64,000 nucleotides of DNA from Polynucleobacter sp. 78F-HAINBA (GCF_018882325.1 NZ_JACVOQ010000004.1:186001-250000); one strand, 5' to 3'. Shown: positions 16,974 through 30,818, numbered from the stretch's first letter. Made by a program: numbers and translations. Notes: a model not told the origin generated them from the letters alone.

Positions 16974-18086
16974 TTATTTTGCTGCCCGTAGGGCTTTTGA
17001 CCGCGATATTATAGTTTCAGAGAGGGAGGCTACGCTCTCAGGGGGCGTGAATTGATTTATGCCGTGACCAAGATTAAAGATATGGCCATCTAGCGAATGT
17101 AAGCCCGGCTTTAAAGCTGGGGCGCCAGCCAGATCATCTAAGAGCCCAGAAGCAGCGGATGCGATCTGCTTTGGCTCCGAAAACAAGATCAGCGGGTCTA
17201 AGTTACCCTGTAAAGATAGTGGCTTGTTAATCTCTAAAAGCTGCTTACGGGCACGGCTTAAGCGCATAGTCCAGTCAATCGCAATGACATCTGCCCCAAC
17301 TTGCGCCATATCACTCAACCAAATTCCGCCGCCTTTAGTAAACATGATGATTGGGATCTTGCGTCCCTCATGTTCGCGCGGCAATAGTGCAATCACTTTT
17401 TGCATCGCTGCCAAAGACATGCGCTGATACCATCCATCAGGAAGTAAACCTCCCCAAGTATCAAAAATCATTAGCGCTTGTGCGCCAGCTTTTACCTGCT
17501 CAATTAAATATGCGGCAACAGACTGCACATTAATTTCCAGAATATGTTCAAGCAAATCAGGGCGACTAAACATCATCGTCTTGGCGTGACGGAAATCATC
17601 AGAGCCAGAACCATCAATCATGTAGCAAGCTAATGTCCACGGGCTTCCAGAGAAACCAATTAACGGAACGCGCTGCTTGCCATCCTGAATCAAAGCTTTA
17701 CGAATTTCAGAGACAGCATCAAAAACATATTTGAGCTGATCCATATCTGCAACACGTAATTTCTTAACAGCCTCTTCTGTGCGAAGGGGGTGATCAAAAC
17801 TAGGACCTTCGCCCGCAGTAAATTTCAAGCCCAATCCCATTGCATCTGGAATGGTCAAAATATCGGAGAACAAAATTGCCGCATCCAATGGGTAGCGATC
17901 CAATGGCTGGAGCGTTACTTCAGTTGCGTATGCAGGATTTTTAGCGAGGCCGAGAAAACTTCCAGCTCTTGCACGAGTAGCGTTGTACTCAGGTAGATAG
18001 CGGCCCGCCTGGCGCATGAGCCAAAGCGGTGTTTGATCAACCGCTTCGCCCAAGCAAGCTTTTAAAAACCGATCATTTAACAACAA
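16974..18086 (-). CDS. hemE: Uroporphyrinogen decarboxylase
   Basis: 370 aa, full length. It carries the N-terminal signature [15 protein letters not shown] (residues about 21-35) and the second signature [14 protein letters not shown]. It decarboxylates the four acetate side chains of uroporphyrinogen III to give coproporphyrinogen III in haem synthesis; it needs no cofactor and acts in the cytoplasm. It starts 15 bases after the atpC stop, so it is probably read through from the atp operon. Confidence 0.96.
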   Translation of the reverse strand: MLLNDRFLKACLGEAVDQTPLWLMRQAGRYLPEYNATRARAGSFLGLAKNPAYATEVTLQPLDRYPLDAAILFSDILTIPDAMGLGLKFTAGEGPSFDHPLRTEEAVKKLRVADMDQLKYVFDAVSEIRKALIQDGKQRVPLIGFSGSPWTLACYMIDGSGSDDFRHAKTMMFSRPDLLEHILEINVQSVAAYLIEQVKAGAQALMIFDTWGGLLPDGWYQRMSLAAMQKVIALLPREHEGRKIPIIMFTKGGGIWLSDMAQVGADVIAIDWTMRLSRARKQLLEINKPLSLQGNLDPLILFSEPKQIASAASGLLDDLAGAPALKPGLHSLDGHIFNLGHGINQFTPPESVASLSETIISRSKALRAAK

Positions 18087-18101
18087 GGAGATGACCGGCT
18101 C

Positions 18102-18518
18102 TTACTTTTTACGACGGAAACGAGCAATTGCTGCAAGCTGTGCTGCTGCCATTGCAAACTCTGACTGAGCCAATGCCAAATCAAAGTCGGTACCACGATT
18201 TTGCATTGCTTCTTCAGCGCGCTTCTTCGCTTCGCTAGCTTTTGCTTCATCTAAATCATGACCGCGAATAGCAGTGTCTGCCAATACAGTGACATGATCC
18301 GGCTGAACTTCTAAATAGCCACCCGCAACGAATACAAACTCTTCATCACCGTCAGCTTTTTCAATACGAACTGAACCTGGACGAATGCGTGTAATCAAAG
18401 GAGTGTGGCCGCGCAAAATACCGAGCTCACCATTCTCACCGGGAAGCGCAACAAACTTGGCTTCACCGCTGAAAATAGATTGCTCAGCACTTACTACATC
18501 GACGCGTATGGTTGACAT
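18102..18518 (-). CDS. atpC: ATP synthase F1 epsilon subunit
   Basis: 138 aa, last gene of the atp operon. The N-terminal beta-sandwich carries the [17 protein letters not shown] signature (about 25-41). The C-terminal helical pair is rich in Ala and charged residues (about 88-135). The subunit sits on the central stalk with gamma and can inhibit ATP hydrolysis. It lies 21 bases after atpD. Confidence 0.96.
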   Translation of the reverse strand: MSTIRVDVVSAEQSIFSGEAKFVALPGENGELGILRGHTPLITRIRPGSVRIEKADGDEEFVFVAGGYLEVQPDHVTVLADTAIRGHDLDEAKASEAKKRAEEAMQNRGTDFDLALAQSEFAMAAAQLAAIARFRRKK

Positions 18519-18539
18519 AATTTCCCTAGATGAGTTCGA

Positions 18540-19955
<1,416 letters not shown>

Positions 19956-19995
19956 TTAATTCCTGAATTCTTTCGTATTCCTAAACGCTGACCGC

Positions 19996-20865
19996 TTAAA
20001 CCGCAGCCGCTCCGCCAACAATCTCTGACAACTCTTTAGTAATAGCAGCCTGTCGCGTCTTGTTGTATTCCAATTGCAATTCGCCGATTACATTCTTCGC
20101 ATTATCTGAAGCGGCCTTCATGGAGACCATGCGTGCAGATTGCTCTGAAGCCATATTTTCAGCAACAGCTTGATAAATCATTGCCTCTACGTAACGCTTG
20201 AGCAAGCCATTTAAAATGGACTCTGCATCTGGTTCGTAGATGTAATCCCAAGAATTTCCTGCTTGCTCTTCTGGAGTTAATGCAGCCGGCTCCAAAGGTA
20301 AGAGTTTTTCTAAAACAGGCTCTTGTTTCATTGCGTTAACAAAGCGGGTGTATGCCAAATAAACAGCATCAATCTCGCCGCGCTCAAACGCCTCCAATTG
20401 GGCAGTAATTGCACCAATCAAAACATCCATATGTGGCGTATCGCCAATCTGAATTGTTTGAGAAATGAGTTTTGCTTTAGAGCGATTTAAAAACTGGAGG
20501 CCTTTGGATCCAATGGCTGTGTACTCAATGCCAATGTTGCTGCCTTCCGTATCGCGCACTTGGTTTGCAATCAGACGCAATACGTTGGTATTTAAACCAC
20601 CGCACAAGCCTTTGTCTGTTGTAACCAAGATCGTGCCAATTTTCTTCACTTCGCGAGTTGCCATGTATGCAGGGCGGAACTCAGGATTTGCTTTAGAAAG
20701 ATTGGCAACAATCTCACGAATTTTTTCAGCATAAGGACGCGCATTACGCATGCGCTCTTGGGCGCGACGCATCTTGGATGCGGCGACCATTTCCATTGCC
20801 TTCGTGATCTTGCGCGTGTTTTGCACGCTCTTGATCTTAGATCGTATCTCTTTTGTGCTTGCCAT
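19996..20865 (-). CDS. atpG: ATP synthase F1 gamma subunit
   Basis: 289 aa. The N-terminal helix has the family start [20 protein letters not shown]; the C-terminal helix holds [20 protein letters not shown]. These two long helices form the rotating central shaft inside the alpha-beta ring. Normal length, with no odd features. Confidence 0.97.
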   Translation of the reverse strand: MASTKEIRSKIKSVQNTRKITKAMEMVAASKMRRAQERMRNARPYAEKIREIVANLSKANPEFRPAYMATREVKKIGTILVTTDKGLCGGLNTNVLRLIANQVRDTEGSNIGIEYTAIGSKGLQFLNRSKAKLISQTIQIGDTPHMDVLIGAITAQLEAFERGEIDAVYLAYTRFVNAMKQEPVLEKLLPLEPAALTPEEQAGNSWDYIYEPDAESILNGLLKRYVEAMIYQAVAENMASEQSARMVSMKAASDNAKNVIGELQLEYNKTRQAAITKELSEIVGGAAAV

Positions 20866-20882
20866 GATTTATGCGAGCCCTC

Positions 20883-22424
20883 TTAGAAAGAGGCTGAACG
20901 CTTGTAATCCTCAATTGCAGCACGCAAAGCAGCTTCGTCATCTTTGCTCAAATCTTTTGTATCTTCGATACGGCCAACTAAATCGGCGTACTTAGATTTC
21001 AAATGATCTTGCAAACCTTTTTCGAATGGCAATACGTTCTTCACTTCGAGGTCATCAAAGTAGCCGTTATTCACAGCGTAGAGTGAAGCCGCCATTTCCC
21101 AAACCTGCAAAGGCTTGTACTGAGCTTGCTTACACAATTCTGTAACACGACGACCGCGCTCCAACTGCTTACGAGTTGCTTCGTCAAGGTCAGAAGCGAA
21201 CTGAGCAAACGCTGCCAATTCACGGTACTGCGCCAAGTCGGTACGAATACCGCCAGACAATTTCTTAATGACTTTAGTTTGTGCTGCACCACCAACACGT
21301 GACACAGAAATACCGGCGTTAATCGCGGGACGTACGCCAGCGTTAAACAAGTCAGTTTCCAAGAAGATCTGACCATCGGTAATCGAAATTACGTTGGTTG
21401 GAACGAATGCGGAAACGTCACCAGCTTGAGTTTCAATGATTGGCAATGCAGTCAAAGAACCTGTCTTACCTTTTACTGAACCATTTGTAAATTTCTCTAC
21501 GTATTCAGCGTTTACACGAGCCGCGCGCTCTAACAAACGTGAGTGGAGGTAGAACACGTCGCCAGGGTAAGCTTCGCGGCCTGGTGGGCGACGCAAAAGC
21601 AAAGAAATCTGGCGGTATGCAACAGCTTGTTTTGTTAAATCGTCATAAACGATCAATGCGTCTTCGCCACGGTCGCGGAAGTATTCACCCATTGTGCAAC
21701 CAGCATATGCTGAGAGGTACTGCATCGCTGCAGACTCAGAAGCACTTGCAGCAACAACAACGGTGTATTCCATTGCGCCTAGCTCTGTGAGCTTACGAAC
21801 AACGTTAGCAATAGTAGAAGCTTTTTGACCAATCGCAACGTAAACGCAATAAACGCCTTTACCTTTTTGGTTAATGATTGCGTCAACCGCAACAGCTGTC
21901 TTACCAGTTTGACGGTCACCAATGATCAACTCGCGCTGACCACGGCCGATTGGAACCATTGCATCAATCGCCTTCAAACCAGTTTGAACTGGCTGGCTAA
22001 CAGATTGACGAGCGATAACGCCTGGAGCAACTTTTTCGATAAAGTCAGTCAACTTGGTATTGATTGGGCCTTTGCCATCAATCGGTTGACCGAGTGCGTT
22101 TACAACGCGACCGAGCAACTCTGGACCAACTGGAACTTCCAAAATGCGGCCAGTACATTTAACTGGGTCGCCTTCTTTAATGTGGGTGTACTCACCCAAC
22201 ACTACAGCACCAACTGAATCACGCTCAAGGTTCAACGCGAGGCCGATTGTGTTGTTAGGGAATTCCAACATTTCGCCCTGCATAACACCAGACAAGCCAT
22301 GTACGCGGCAAATACCGTCGGTCACTGAAATTACAGTGCCTTCGTTGCGAAGCTGGGAATCAACACCCATTTCGCTAATTCGGCTTTTGATCAGTTCACT
22401 GATCTCGGAAGGGTTGAGTTGCAT
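20883..22424 (-). CDS. atpA: ATP synthase F1 alpha subunit
   Basis: 513 aa. P-loop GDRQTGKT near 169-176, a beta-barrel N-terminal domain, and the signature [20 protein letters not shown] are intact. It is the non-catalytic nucleotide-binding subunit of F1. It starts about 45 bases after atpH ends and is separated by 17 bases from atpG. Confidence 0.97.
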   Translation of the reverse strand: MQLNPSEISELIKSRISEMGVDSQLRNEGTVISVTDGICRVHGLSGVMQGEMLEFPNNTIGLALNLERDSVGAVVLGEYTHIKEGDPVKCTGRILEVPVGPELLGRVVNALGQPIDGKGPINTKLTDFIEKVAPGVIARQSVSQPVQTGLKAIDAMVPIGRGQRELIIGDRQTGKTAVAVDAIINQKGKGVYCVYVAIGQKASTIANVVRKLTELGAMEYTVVVAASASESAAMQYLSAYAGCTMGEYFRDRGEDALIVYDDLTKQAVAYRQISLLLRRPPGREAYPGDVFYLHSRLLERAARVNAEYVEKFTNGSVKGKTGSLTALPIIETQAGDVSAFVPTNVISITDGQIFLETDLFNAGVRPAINAGISVSRVGGAAQTKVIKKLSGGIRTDLAQYRELAAFAQFASDLDEATRKQLERGRRVTELCKQAQYKPLQVWEMAASLYAVNNGYFDDLEVKNVLPFEKGLQDHLKSKYADLVGRIEDTKDLSKDDEAALRAAIEDYKRSASF

Positions 22425-22469
22425 TACTTACTCCTGGGTCTTATTTCGTATGTTCTTAATAGGGATAAC

Positions 22470-23006
22470 TTATGCGCCAAGACTTGCTTGCATTTGAGCT
22501 AACTGTGCTTTAACTGAACTATCCAACACCTCATCTCCAACTTGAATGCGAACTCCGCCAATCAACGCAGGATCTACTTGAATAGTTGGGCGCAATTCTT
22601 TACCCCCAAAGCGCTTCTTCAAACTTGACAACAAATCATTTAACGCAGAACCCTCTAATGGGAATGCGCTAGTAATCATTACTTCTGCCGCACCTTCGCT
22701 CTGATTCTTCATTGCCTCAAATTGACGTGCAATTTCAGGAATGGCAGAAATGCGATGGTTTTGATTTACAAGACTTAAAAAGCTTGCAATTTTGCCGTCC
22801 AGCTTTGTCTTCACCATGCCGGAAAGCAATTTGCTTAAATCATCTGCAGATACTTTTGGATTGTTTGATAAAGCAGCAACTTCTGGCAATGCAGCGAGCT
22901 GCGCCAATTCATTTAACTGCTCTAAACAAGTAGCAAGCTCAGCAGGCTTAGCACTTTGAAAAAGTGCTTCAGCGTAAGGGCGTGCAATCGTGGCTAATTC
23001 AGCCAT
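22470..23006 (-). CDS. atpH: ATP synthase F1 delta subunit
   Basis: 178 aa with the OSCP/delta fold: an N-terminal six-helix domain beginning TIARPYAEALF, and a C-terminal region with LIGGVRIQVGDEVLDSSVKAQL. It links the F1 head to the peripheral b stalk. Only one base separates it from the atpF stop. Confidence 0.96.
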   Translation of the reverse strand: MAELATIARPYAEALFQSAKPAELATCLEQLNELAQLAALPEVAALSNNPKVSADDLSKLLSGMVKTKLDGKIASFLSLVNQNHRISAIPEIARQFEAMKNQSEGAAEVMITSAFPLEGSALNDLLSSLKKRFGGKELRPTIQVDPALIGGVRIQVGDEVLDSSVKAQLAQMQASLGA

Positions 23007-23007
23007 A

Positions 23008-23478
23008 TCAAAGTTCTGCCTTTAGTTGATCAAGCAATGTGCCATGGGCTTTTGCATCAACTTCACGACGCAAAATTTGCTCTGCACCTTTAACAGCCAA
23101 CACGGCAACTTCAGCACGTAACACTTCGCGAGCACGAGTTACTTGTTGATCTGCATCTTGCTTAGCTTGAGAAATGATGCGGGCTGCTTCAGCTTGTGCA
23201 TTTACGCGAATTTCTTCAGCGGACATTTGCGCACGTTTTTCTGCTTCTGCAACACGCTGCACACCTTCTTGGCGTGCTTTATTTAATTCTTGCTCTGCTT
23301 CATTGCTTGCTAATGCGAGTGCTTCTTTACCACGCTCGGCAGCAGCTAGGCCGTCGGCAATTTTGCTTGAACGCTCATCTAACGCCTTAACTAGCGGTGG
23401 CCACACAAAGCGTGCAACAACCCACCATAAGACGAAGAAAACGATCATTTGCGCGAATAGGGTCGCGTTCAGATTCAC
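23008..23478 (-). CDS. atpF: ATP synthase F0 b subunit
   Basis: 156 aa. One N-terminal membrane helix (about 5-25) is followed by a long charged coiled coil, with the typical [17 protein letters not shown] junction. Two copies form the peripheral stalk. Its upstream gap to atpE is about 63 bases. Confidence 0.96.
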   Translation of the reverse strand: MNLNATLFAQMIVFFVLWWVVARFVWPPLVKALDERSSKIADGLAAAERGKEALALASNEAEQELNKARQEGVQRVAEAEKRAQMSAEEIRVNAQAEAARIISQAKQDADQQVTRAREVLRAEVAVLAVKGAEQILRREVDAKAHGTLLDQLKAEL

Positions 23479-23541
23479 GATATTCCTTTCAGTATTGTTG
23501 AGAACGGTTGGATGACCCGGTGGTCATCCACGCCAAAACAA

Positions 23542-23838
<297 letters not shown>

Positions 23839-23854
23839 TTAAAAATAAAAAATC

Positions 23855-24733
<879 letters not shown>

Positions 24734-24769
24734 TTAACTAGTCCTTTGGTTCAATCTCATTTATTACTC

Positions 24770-25264
24770 TTAGCGCCACAACCACGCCAGCCACACACAC
24801 TTAAGGGCAAGCACATAAGTCACCAACAATGGGACCCAAAGCACACCCGGGATCAAATATGCAACCCCTAAAAACAGCATCAAAGTAACGACGATTTTGA
24901 TAAATTCGCCCGAAACCAATGCTGCCAAATAATTACCTGGATTCAATATCTGCGTATTTTTTGCCAACTCCAGCCTGATCAAAAACAAGGCTGACGGCAA
25001 GACGCTAATTAAACCACCTAAAAAGGCCGACTGAGTATAAAGGCTTACCCCTACCGGCTCCCCAAAAATTGACCAAATCACCATGCTGAGCACGGTAACG
25101 GCTACTTGCGCAGCCAAAATCCTCCAGGGCGACAGCGGGGGGTGTTTAACGGCATTGCTGGCTTGCAACGCAGTCATTTCCTCTTTACTTAAAACCCGAT
25201 AGACCTCTTCTTCGGGCTCATCCCAGTCATTTGCCTCGGAAAATCGATTTTTTTGAGGAATCAA
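24770..25264 (-). CDS. atpI: ATP synthase subunit I (AtpI/Unc1)
   Basis: 164 aa. The first ~48 residues are charged and cytoplasmic; four hydrophobic helices follow (about 50-70, 80-97, 120-140 and 142-162). AtpI helps c-ring assembly and is poorly conserved. Position as first gene of the atp operon is the strongest support. The N-terminal extension is longer than in E. coli AtpI. Confidence 0.85.
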   Translation of the reverse strand: MIPQKNRFSEANDWDEPEEEVYRVLSKEEMTALQASNAVKHPPLSPWRILAAQVAVTVLSMVIWSIFGEPVGVSLYTQSAFLGGLISVLPSALFLIRLELAKNTQILNPGNYLAALVSGEFIKIVVTLMLFLGVAYLIPGVLWVPLLVTYVLALKCVWLAWLWR

Positions 25265-25276
25265 TTTAGCCCCGTG

Positions 25277-25305
25277 AGTTTAATGTGTGCACTGCAATAG
25301 GTCAA
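25277..25305 (-). promoter_or_regulatory. Promoter of the atp operon
   Basis: On the minus strand TTGACC (25,305-25,300) is followed by 17 bases and TAAACT (25,282-25,277). The -35 is a five-of-six and the -10 a four-of-six match. The predicted start of transcription is within about 10 bases of the atpI start codon, which implies a very short leader or a somewhat different start. Confidence 0.55.
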
Positions 25306-25315
25306 ATGTTTTAGG

Positions 25316-25330
25316 GTCATTTTTAATGAC
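25316..25330 (-). terminator. Weak hairpin after parB
   Basis: GTCATT and AATGAC form a six-base stem around a three-base loop just past the parB stop. Only a mixed CCTAAAA follows on the minus strand, so termination is probably partial. Confidence 0.4.
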
Positions 25331-25332
25331 TT

Positions 25333-26220
25333 TTAAGCCTCGACGCCCAGCTTTTTTAGCAAAGAATCCAACTCGTCAAATTGGCTGAAGCGAATTCTGA
25401 GTTCGCCGCCCTTGCCTTTGAACTTAAATTCTGCATTTAAACCTATCAAATCAGCGATTTCTTGGGTTAAACGGCGCATATCTGGATCTCGACTTGGTGC
25501 GCCGCCCTCCGCCTGAGTTTTGACTTTTTTATCGCCAATCTGTCCACCGGCGAGGGCTAGGGCGGTAGACATTTTTTCAGCCTCCCGAACAGAAAGACCT
25601 TGGGCTGCAATTCTTTGCGCCAAGGCGACTTGACTTGCTCCAGGCAAAGGCAATAAAGCGCGTGCGTGGCCCATATCAATATCACCCGCCAAAAGCATAG
25701 CTTGCACTGGTTTTGCCAGTTGATTTAAGCGCAATAAATTGCTTACAGCACTGCGTGATTTGCCTACCGCTTTTGCTGCTTGTTCATGCGTGAAACCAAA
25801 CTCCTCAATTAACCTTGCGAGACCCTGAGATTCTTCCAGCGGATTCAAATCTTCGCGCTGCATATTCTCAACCAAAGCCATTGCGGCGGCAGCTTGATCA
25901 TTTGCGCCAGAAACTAAAACAGGCACCTCTTTTAAGCCTGCCAATGTTGCCGCACGGAAGCGACGTTCACCCGCAATAATTTCATATTTACCAGGAGCGA
26001 CCAAACGCACTAACAATGGTTGCATCACACCTTGTTCGCGAATACTCTCAGCCAACTCTTGTAATGCGACTGCTTCCATTTTTTGACGCGGCTGATATTT
26101 ACCAGCCTGCAATGCGGTTAATGGCAAACGATTAATTTCAGCAGTAGTTTCTTTCTGCGCCTTATCACCGAGCAGCGCCTCTAAGCCACGACCCAAACCT
26201 TTTTTCTTAATAGCAACCAT
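25333..26220 (-). CDS. parB: Chromosome partitioning protein ParB
   Basis: 295 aa. The N-terminus [15 protein letters not shown] is the ParA-contacting tail. The CTPase motif [12 protein letters not shown] (about 84-95) and the [13 protein letters not shown] box (about 112-126) follow, then a helix-turn-helix ([21 protein letters not shown]) that recognises parS. A C-terminal dimer domain ends the protein. Two parS sites lie 2-3.5 kb away in and upstream of mnmG. Confidence 0.96.
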   Translation of the reverse strand: MVAIKKKGLGRGLEALLGDKAQKETTAEINRLPLTALQAGKYQPRQKMEAVALQELAESIREQGVMQPLLVRLVAPGKYEIIAGERRFRAATLAGLKEVPVLVSGANDQAAAAMALVENMQREDLNPLEESQGLARLIEEFGFTHEQAAKAVGKSRSAVSNLLRLNQLAKPVQAMLLAGDIDMGHARALLPLPGASQVALAQRIAAQGLSVREAEKMSTALALAGGQIGDKKVKTQAEGGAPSRDPDMRRLTQEIADLIGLNAEFKFKGKGGELRIRFSQFDELDSLLKKLGVEA

Positions 26221-26243
26221 AATATTTTTCTTGTTCCTAGGTT

Positions 26244-27014
26244 TTACATTTGCTTAATGCGCTCAATCATCTCAGCACCAAACTCTAAGTAAGCTTTAGC
26301 GCCACGCGATGACTTATCAAACGCCACCCCAGGAAGCCCATAAGACGGGGCTTCGGCCAGGCGGACGTTGCGGGGAATAATGCTCTTGAATACTTTGTCG
26401 CCAAAGTGCTCAAGCAATTGATCGGAAACCTGTTGTTGCAATGTCATGCGCGCGTCAAACATCACGCGTAACAAACCGATAATCACCAAGTCAGGATTTA
26501 AGTTTGCATGTACCTGTTTGATGGTGTTAACTAAATCTGATAATCCCTCTAACGCAAAATATTCACACTGCATTGGTACGATCACGCCGTTCGCTGCACA
26601 CAATCCATTGAGAGTTAACAAAGATAGTGCAGGGGGACAATCAATCAAAATAAAATCGTAGTCATTTGCTACGAGTGCAAGCGCATCTTTCAATCGTTGT
26701 TCGCGAGAATCCAAATCCACCAACTCAATTTCTGCGCCAGCTAAATCACGATTTGCTGGAAGCACATCGTAGCCAGAACTTTCGCAACGCACCGCGGACT
26801 CTTTCACTGATGACAAGCCAATTAAGACTTGATACACGGTGTTATTGAGATCCGCTTTTTCAATTCCAGATCCCATCGTGGCATTACCTTGTGGATCTAA
26901 GTCTACTAACAAAACACGTTGCTGATGTCCGGCTAAACCGGCGGCCAAATTCACAGCAGTGGTGGTTTTACCAACCCCGCCTTTTTGATTTGCAATACAA
27001 AATATTTTGGCCAT
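26244..27014 (-). CDS. parA: Chromosome partitioning ATPase ParA (Soj)
   Basis: 256 aa, the short chromosomal form without an N-terminal DNA-binding domain. The deviant Walker A KGGVGKTTT is at 10-18, and DLDPQGNAT at about 38-46. Walker B lies in FILIDCPPALSLL. It forms DNA-bound gradients that move ParB-parS complexes. It is 23 bases upstream of parB. Confidence 0.96.
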   Translation of the reverse strand: MAKIFCIANQKGGVGKTTTAVNLAAGLAGHQQRVLLVDLDPQGNATMGSGIEKADLNNTVYQVLIGLSSVKESAVRCESSGYDVLPANRDLAGAEIELVDLDSREQRLKDALALVANDYDFILIDCPPALSLLTLNGLCAANGVIVPMQCEYFALEGLSDLVNTIKQVHANLNPDLVIIGLLRVMFDARMTLQQQVSDQLLEHFGDKVFKSIIPRNVRLAEAPSYGLPGVAFDKSSRGAKAYLEFGAEMIERIKQM

Positions 27015-27038
27015 AGTTTTTCTTAAAAATGTCGTACT

Positions 27039-27701
27039 TTAGAGGGGTAATTTTCTCACGGGGGATAAGACTAAAAGTCTGCGCTCCACCGCCAAATTTG
27101 GGATCTGTAAGGGCTCATCGGCAACCAAGCGCCAGTCATCCATGCAAACATCTTGCAGCTCTTCATCTGCCCGCCTAGCTTTCATCGCGAACACTAGGCC
27201 ATCAGACTTCAGAAGGGGAAGGGAAAGCTCTAGAAAATGGGCAAGATTAGTAAATGCTCTAGAAATCACTGCATCAAACTGTCCAGGCTGTGATTTAGCC
27301 ACCGCCTCGACACGTTCACTCAGAACCTGAATATTCTTTAGGCCCAACTTGCCACGTACGTGTTGCAAGAACGCTGTTTTTTTGCGGATAGCCTCAATCA
27401 GGGTCACATGCCACTCGGGCTGCAAGATGGCAATAGGGATTGCTGGTAAACCACCACCCGAGCCAAGGTCTGCAATTTTGGGGTTTTTTAAATCCAAAAA
27501 TTGACGCATCACGGGTAAAACCGTAATGGAATCAATGAGATGCAATCGTACTGAGTTCTTTTCACCCTCAATTGCAGTCAAGTTATGCACCTGGTTCCAG
27601 CGACCCATTTCCTGCAAAAAGAGCTCTAAATCTGCAATATTCGCGGAACTGAGATTGAGGCCTAACCCTTCAATTCCCAAAGAAACCAAATCATTACTCA
27701 T
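27039..27701 (-). CDS. rsmG: 16S rRNA m7G527 methyltransferase
   Basis: 220 aa. The SAM-binding motif [16 protein letters not shown] (about 95-110) and the catalytic-region [14 protein letters not shown] are clear. It methylates G527 of 16S rRNA. Its start overlaps the mnmG stop by eight bases, the normal mnmG-rsmG coupling. Confidence 0.95.
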   Translation of the reverse strand: MSNDLVSLGIEGLGLNLSSANIADLELFLQEMGRWNQVHNLTAIEGEKNSVRLHLIDSITVLPVMRQFLDLKNPKIADLGSGGGLPAIPIAILQPEWHVTLIEAIRKKTAFLQHVRGKLGLKNIQVLSERVEAVAKSQPGQFDAVISRAFTNLAHFLELSLPLLKSDGLVFAMKARRADEELQDVCMDDWRLVADEPLQIPNLAVERRLLVLSPVRKLPL

Positions 27702-29619
27702 GGGTTTCTTCTTGGGTGCGGCCTAGACCCTTTTTAAGGTGGACCAGTAGTAGCGAGAGAGCCGCCGGCGTCACACCAGAAATTCTGCCGGCCTGACCCA
27801 AGGTGCCAGGCTTATGCAGATTCAGTTTTTGCTGCACCTCTTTAGACAAACCAAGAACCTGGGTGTAGTCCAAAGACTCGGGCAAAGGAAAGCTCTCGTT
27901 ATGCTCTTGCCGAGCAATCTCAACCGCCTGCCTATCTATATAGCCTTGATATTTAATAGAAATTTCAACCTGGTCGCTAATTTGCTGCGCTAAACCCAAG
28001 TCATCATCCAGCGTTCCCGGCGACCAAAGGCCATCAGCCAAGCTGGTTATCGCCTCATAAGTGATGCCGGGGCGCCGCAAAAGATCAGCCAAACTACACT
28101 CGTGGGATAAGTCTTGGCCTAAAAGCTCAGAAACTGCCTTCGCTGAGCCATGCTTTGGTCCAATCCAAATATCTTGCAAGCGGGATGTTTCACGTGAAAC
28201 AGCCTCCTGTTTTCTGCAAAACGTATTCCAGCGATAGTCATCTACTAAACCAAGCTCACGGCCAATGGTAGTTAGACGCAAATCCGCATTGTCTTCACGC
28301 AGGCTCAAGCGGTACTCGGCACGACTTGTAAACATGCGGTAAGGCTCTTGAACACCCAAAGTAATCAGGTCATCCACCAAAACACCAATGTAAGACTCAC
28401 TGCGCTTGGGCAACCAAGGCTCCTTGCCCTGTGCCGCTAAACCAGCATTGATGCCAGCAAGCATGCCCTGTGCTGCAGCCTCTTCATAACCCGTAGTGCC
28501 ATTAATCTGACCTGCAAAGTAAAGACCGGCAATCGCCTTGGTCTCCAAACTATGGCGTAAGTGGCGTGGATCAAAGAAATCGTACTCAATGGCATAACCA
28601 GGACGCACAATCACCGCAGACTCTAAACCCCGAATACTTCGCACCAAACTCCACTGAATATCAAAGGGGAGGCTAGTAGAGATTCCATTGGGATAAAACT
28701 CGTTTGTTGTTAAGCCCTCAGGCTCCAAGAAGATCTGATGACTATTTCTGGAGGCAAAGCGATGAATCTTGTCTTCAATAGAAGGGCAATAGCGGGGACC
28801 AACCCCCTCAATTACACCCGTATACATTGGCGAGCGGTCTAAACCACCCCGAATAATGTCGTGTGTTTGCTCATTCGTATGGGAAATCCAGCAAGGAACT
28901 TGCTTTGGGTGTTGCTCAGGTCGACCCAAATAAGAGAAAACCGGCACCGGATCTAAGTCACCAGGCTGTTCCAGCATCACCGAGAAATCAATAGTGCGGC
29001 CATCGATCCTCGGCGGCGTACCCGTCTTTAGTCTTCCTTGAGGAAGTTTCAACTCTTTTAGCCTGGCTGACAAAGAAACAGCTGCTGGGTCACCAGCTCG
29101 ACCACCAGCGTAATTATTTAAGCCGACATGAATCTTTCCATCCAAGAAGGTTCCGGCCGTTAAAACCACCTTCTTGGCCATAAACTTCAGGCCCATTTGC
29201 GTAACTACACCCTGGACCTCGTCACCTTGAACCAGTAAATCATCAACAGCAGCTTGGAAAAGGGTCAGGTTTTCCTGATTCTCAAGGCGACGGCGAATCG
29301 CCGCCTTATATAAAACTCGATCGCTCTGTGCGCGGGTTGCGCGGACTGCAGGGCCTTTGCTGGAATTCAATATCCGAAACTGAATACCGGCCTCATCAGT
29401 GGCCGCCGCCATGGCGCCGCCCATAGCGTCAATTTCTTTAACTAAGTGGCCTTTGCCAATCCCGCCAATTGAGGGATTACAACTCATGGCGCCTAAATTC
29501 TCAATGCTGTGAGTAATAAGCAGGGTGTCACATCCCATGCGCGCGGAAGCGAGGGCAGCCTCGGTCCCGGCATGACCGCCACCAACCACAATGACATCGA
29601 AGTTCTTTGAATAACGCAT
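27694..29619 (-). CDS. mnmG: tRNA uridine-34 carboxymethylaminomethyl modification enzyme, FAD subunit
   Basis: 641 aa. N-terminal FAD-binding [17 protein letters not shown] is at about 13-29. The family signatures [11 protein letters not shown] and [16 protein letters not shown] are both present. With MnmE (encoded at 43.3 kb) it builds the cmnm5 group on wobble uridine 34. A perfect parS site is embedded within its coding sequence at 28,186-28,201. Confidence 0.96.
   Translation of the reverse strand: MRYSKNFDVIVVGGGHAGTEAALASARMGCDTLLITHSIENLGAMSCNPSIGGIGKGHLVKEIDAMGGAMAAATDEAGIQFRILNSSKGPAVRATRAQSDRVLYKAAIRRRLENQENLTLFQAAVDDLLVQGDEVQGVVTQMGLKFMAKKVVLTAGTFLDGKIHVGLNNYAGGRAGDPAAVSLSARLKELKLPQGRLKTGTPPRIDGRTIDFSVMLEQPGDLDPVPVFSYLGRPEQHPKQVPCWISHTNEQTHDIIRGGLDRSPMYTGVIEGVGPRYCPSIEDKIHRFASRNSHQIFLEPEGLTTNEFYPNGISTSLPFDIQWSLVRSIRGLESAVIVRPGYAIEYDFFDPRHLRHSLETKAIAGLYFAGQINGTTGYEEAAAQGMLAGINAGLAAQGKEPWLPKRSESYIGVLVDDLITLGVQEPYRMFTSRAEYRLSLREDNADLRLTTIGRELGLVDDYRWNTFCRKQEAVSRETSRLQDIWIGPKHGSAKAVSELLGQDLSHECSLADLLRRPGITYEAITSLADGLWSPGTLDDDLGLAQQISDQVEISIKYQGYIDRQAVEIARQEHNESFPLPESLDYTQVLGLSKEVQQKLNLHKPGTLGQAGRISGVTPAALSLLLVHLKKGLGRTQEETHE
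28186..28201. promoter_or_regulatory. parS site inside mnmG
   Basis: TGTTTCACGTGAAACA, a perfect 16-base palindrome identical to the bacterial consensus ParB-binding site. It lies inside a coding region, which is common for parS. Confidence 0.95.
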
Positions 29620-29658
29620 GATTTGCCTCAGATAGGGCGATGATCATAGCATTTTGTA

Positions 29659-29674
29659 GGTTTCACGTGAAACA
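29659..29674. promoter_or_regulatory. Second parS site, upstream of mnmG
   Basis: GGTTTCACGTGAAACA differs from the consensus only at the first base. It lies about 40 bases upstream of the mnmG start, so ParB spreading could also affect mnmG-rsmG-parAB transcription. Confidence 0.9.
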
Positions 29675-29844
29675 AATGCTCACTCAAATAACAATAAAAT
29701 ATAGCACCTACTTAATAAGTCATTGATTTAATTGAGTTTTTGTAAAAATAGCTATTAATGATTGGTGCTAAACAATCCCACAATGGCCGCCGCCGAGAAG
29801 TAGCGGCACATATTGAACGAATGGCGGGAGGTTTTAAATGAGTA

Positions 29845-29860
29845 CGGCGCCGAAGCGCCG
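29845..29860 (-). terminator. UUCG hairpin after livM
   Basis: On the minus strand CGGCGC-TTCG-GCGCCG is a six-base stem with a very stable UUCG tetraloop. It lies 29 bases past the livM stop and is followed by TACTCATTTAAAA, which is a poor T-run. It probably ends or stabilises the transporter transcript. Confidence 0.55.
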
Positions 29861-29888
29861 CACTAAAAGCGAACAAGAAAAACCTAAA

Positions 29889-30818
29889 TCAATTCTTCTT
29901 CTTAAAGAGATGAGTAATTTCGCCAACAACCCCGCGACGGAATGCCAAGACACAGATTACGAAAATAAATCCAGTTGCAATCGTGCTCCAAGATCCAATG
30001 TTAGCTAGATAGTTTTGTAAACCAACCACAATGCCGGCACCGACTACTGGACCAAGGATGGTGCCCATTCCACCAAGCAATGTCATTAAAACAACTTCGC
30101 CAGACATGTGCCAATGAACATCGGTCAATGTTGCCAACTGGAAGACAAGGGTTTTCAAAGAACCAGCAAGGCCCGCAAGCGCCGCTGAAATCACAAAAGA
30201 GATTAGCTTGAAACGATCAACGTCATAACCCAAAGAAACTGCGCGCGGTTCGTTTTCACGAATAGCTTTTAAGACTTGGCCAAAAGGGGAATGCACTGTG
30301 CGAACGATCAATGCAAATCCAAGCAAGAAAACAGCGAGCACAAAGTAATACATGCTGACATCATCTTTTAAATCAATTAGGCCAAATAGCATTCCGCGTG
30401 GCACACCTTGAATGCCATCCTCACCACCAGTAAAGGGGAGTTGAACCGCTAAGAAGTAGACCATCTGGGAGAGCGCAAGCGTCACCATCGCAAAATAAAT
30501 ACCTTGTCGACGAATAGCCAAAGAGCCAATCAGAAAGCCCAAGACGCCAGAGCCCAAGACGCCCAACACAATTCCAAACTCCGGAGATAGGCCAGCTTCT
30601 TTACAAAGATAGGCGGTGATGTAAGCAGAGGTTCCAAAGAATGCCGCGTGTCCAAAAGAAAGAAGTCCCGTGAAACCCAACAACAAATTAAATGCGCAAG
30701 CAAAGAGGGCGAAACACAAGACCTTCATTGCAAAAACTAAATAAATAAAGTCTTGGAACGGAAGCAGTAGGGCAATTAAAACCAGAATCCCATAAAGCAG
30801 TTTTGTATTTGAGTTCAC
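29889..30818 (-). CDS. livM: Branched-chain amino acid-type ABC permease LivM
   Basis: 309 aa, with about eight to nine hydrophobic segments. FSLGHAAFFG-like GLLSFGHAAFFGTSAY at about 50-65 and the cytoplasmic coupling-helix region RENEPRAVSLGYDVDRFK at about 186-203 are typical of LivM. With LivH it forms the inner-membrane channel. Its start is directly adjacent to the livH stop. Confidence 0.9.
   Translation of the reverse strand: MNSNTKLLYGILVLIALLLPFQDFIYLVFAMKVLCFALFACAFNLLLGFTGLLSFGHAAFFGTSAYITAYLCKEAGLSPEFGIVLGVLGSGVLGFLIGSLAIRRQGIYFAMVTLALSQMVYFLAVQLPFTGGEDGIQGVPRGMLFGLIDLKDDVSMYYFVLAVFLLGFALIVRTVHSPFGQVLKAIRENEPRAVSLGYDVDRFKLISFVISAALAGLAGSLKTLVFQLATLTDVHWHMSGEVVLMTLLGGMGTILGPVVGAGIVVGLQNYLANIGSWSTIATGFIFVICVLAFRRGVVGEITHLFKKKN

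Noticed and set aside
29838..29888. Second coupled small ORF beginning ATGAGTACG
   Set aside because: It starts within the UUCG hairpin and then runs antisense into livM; composition shows no protein signal.
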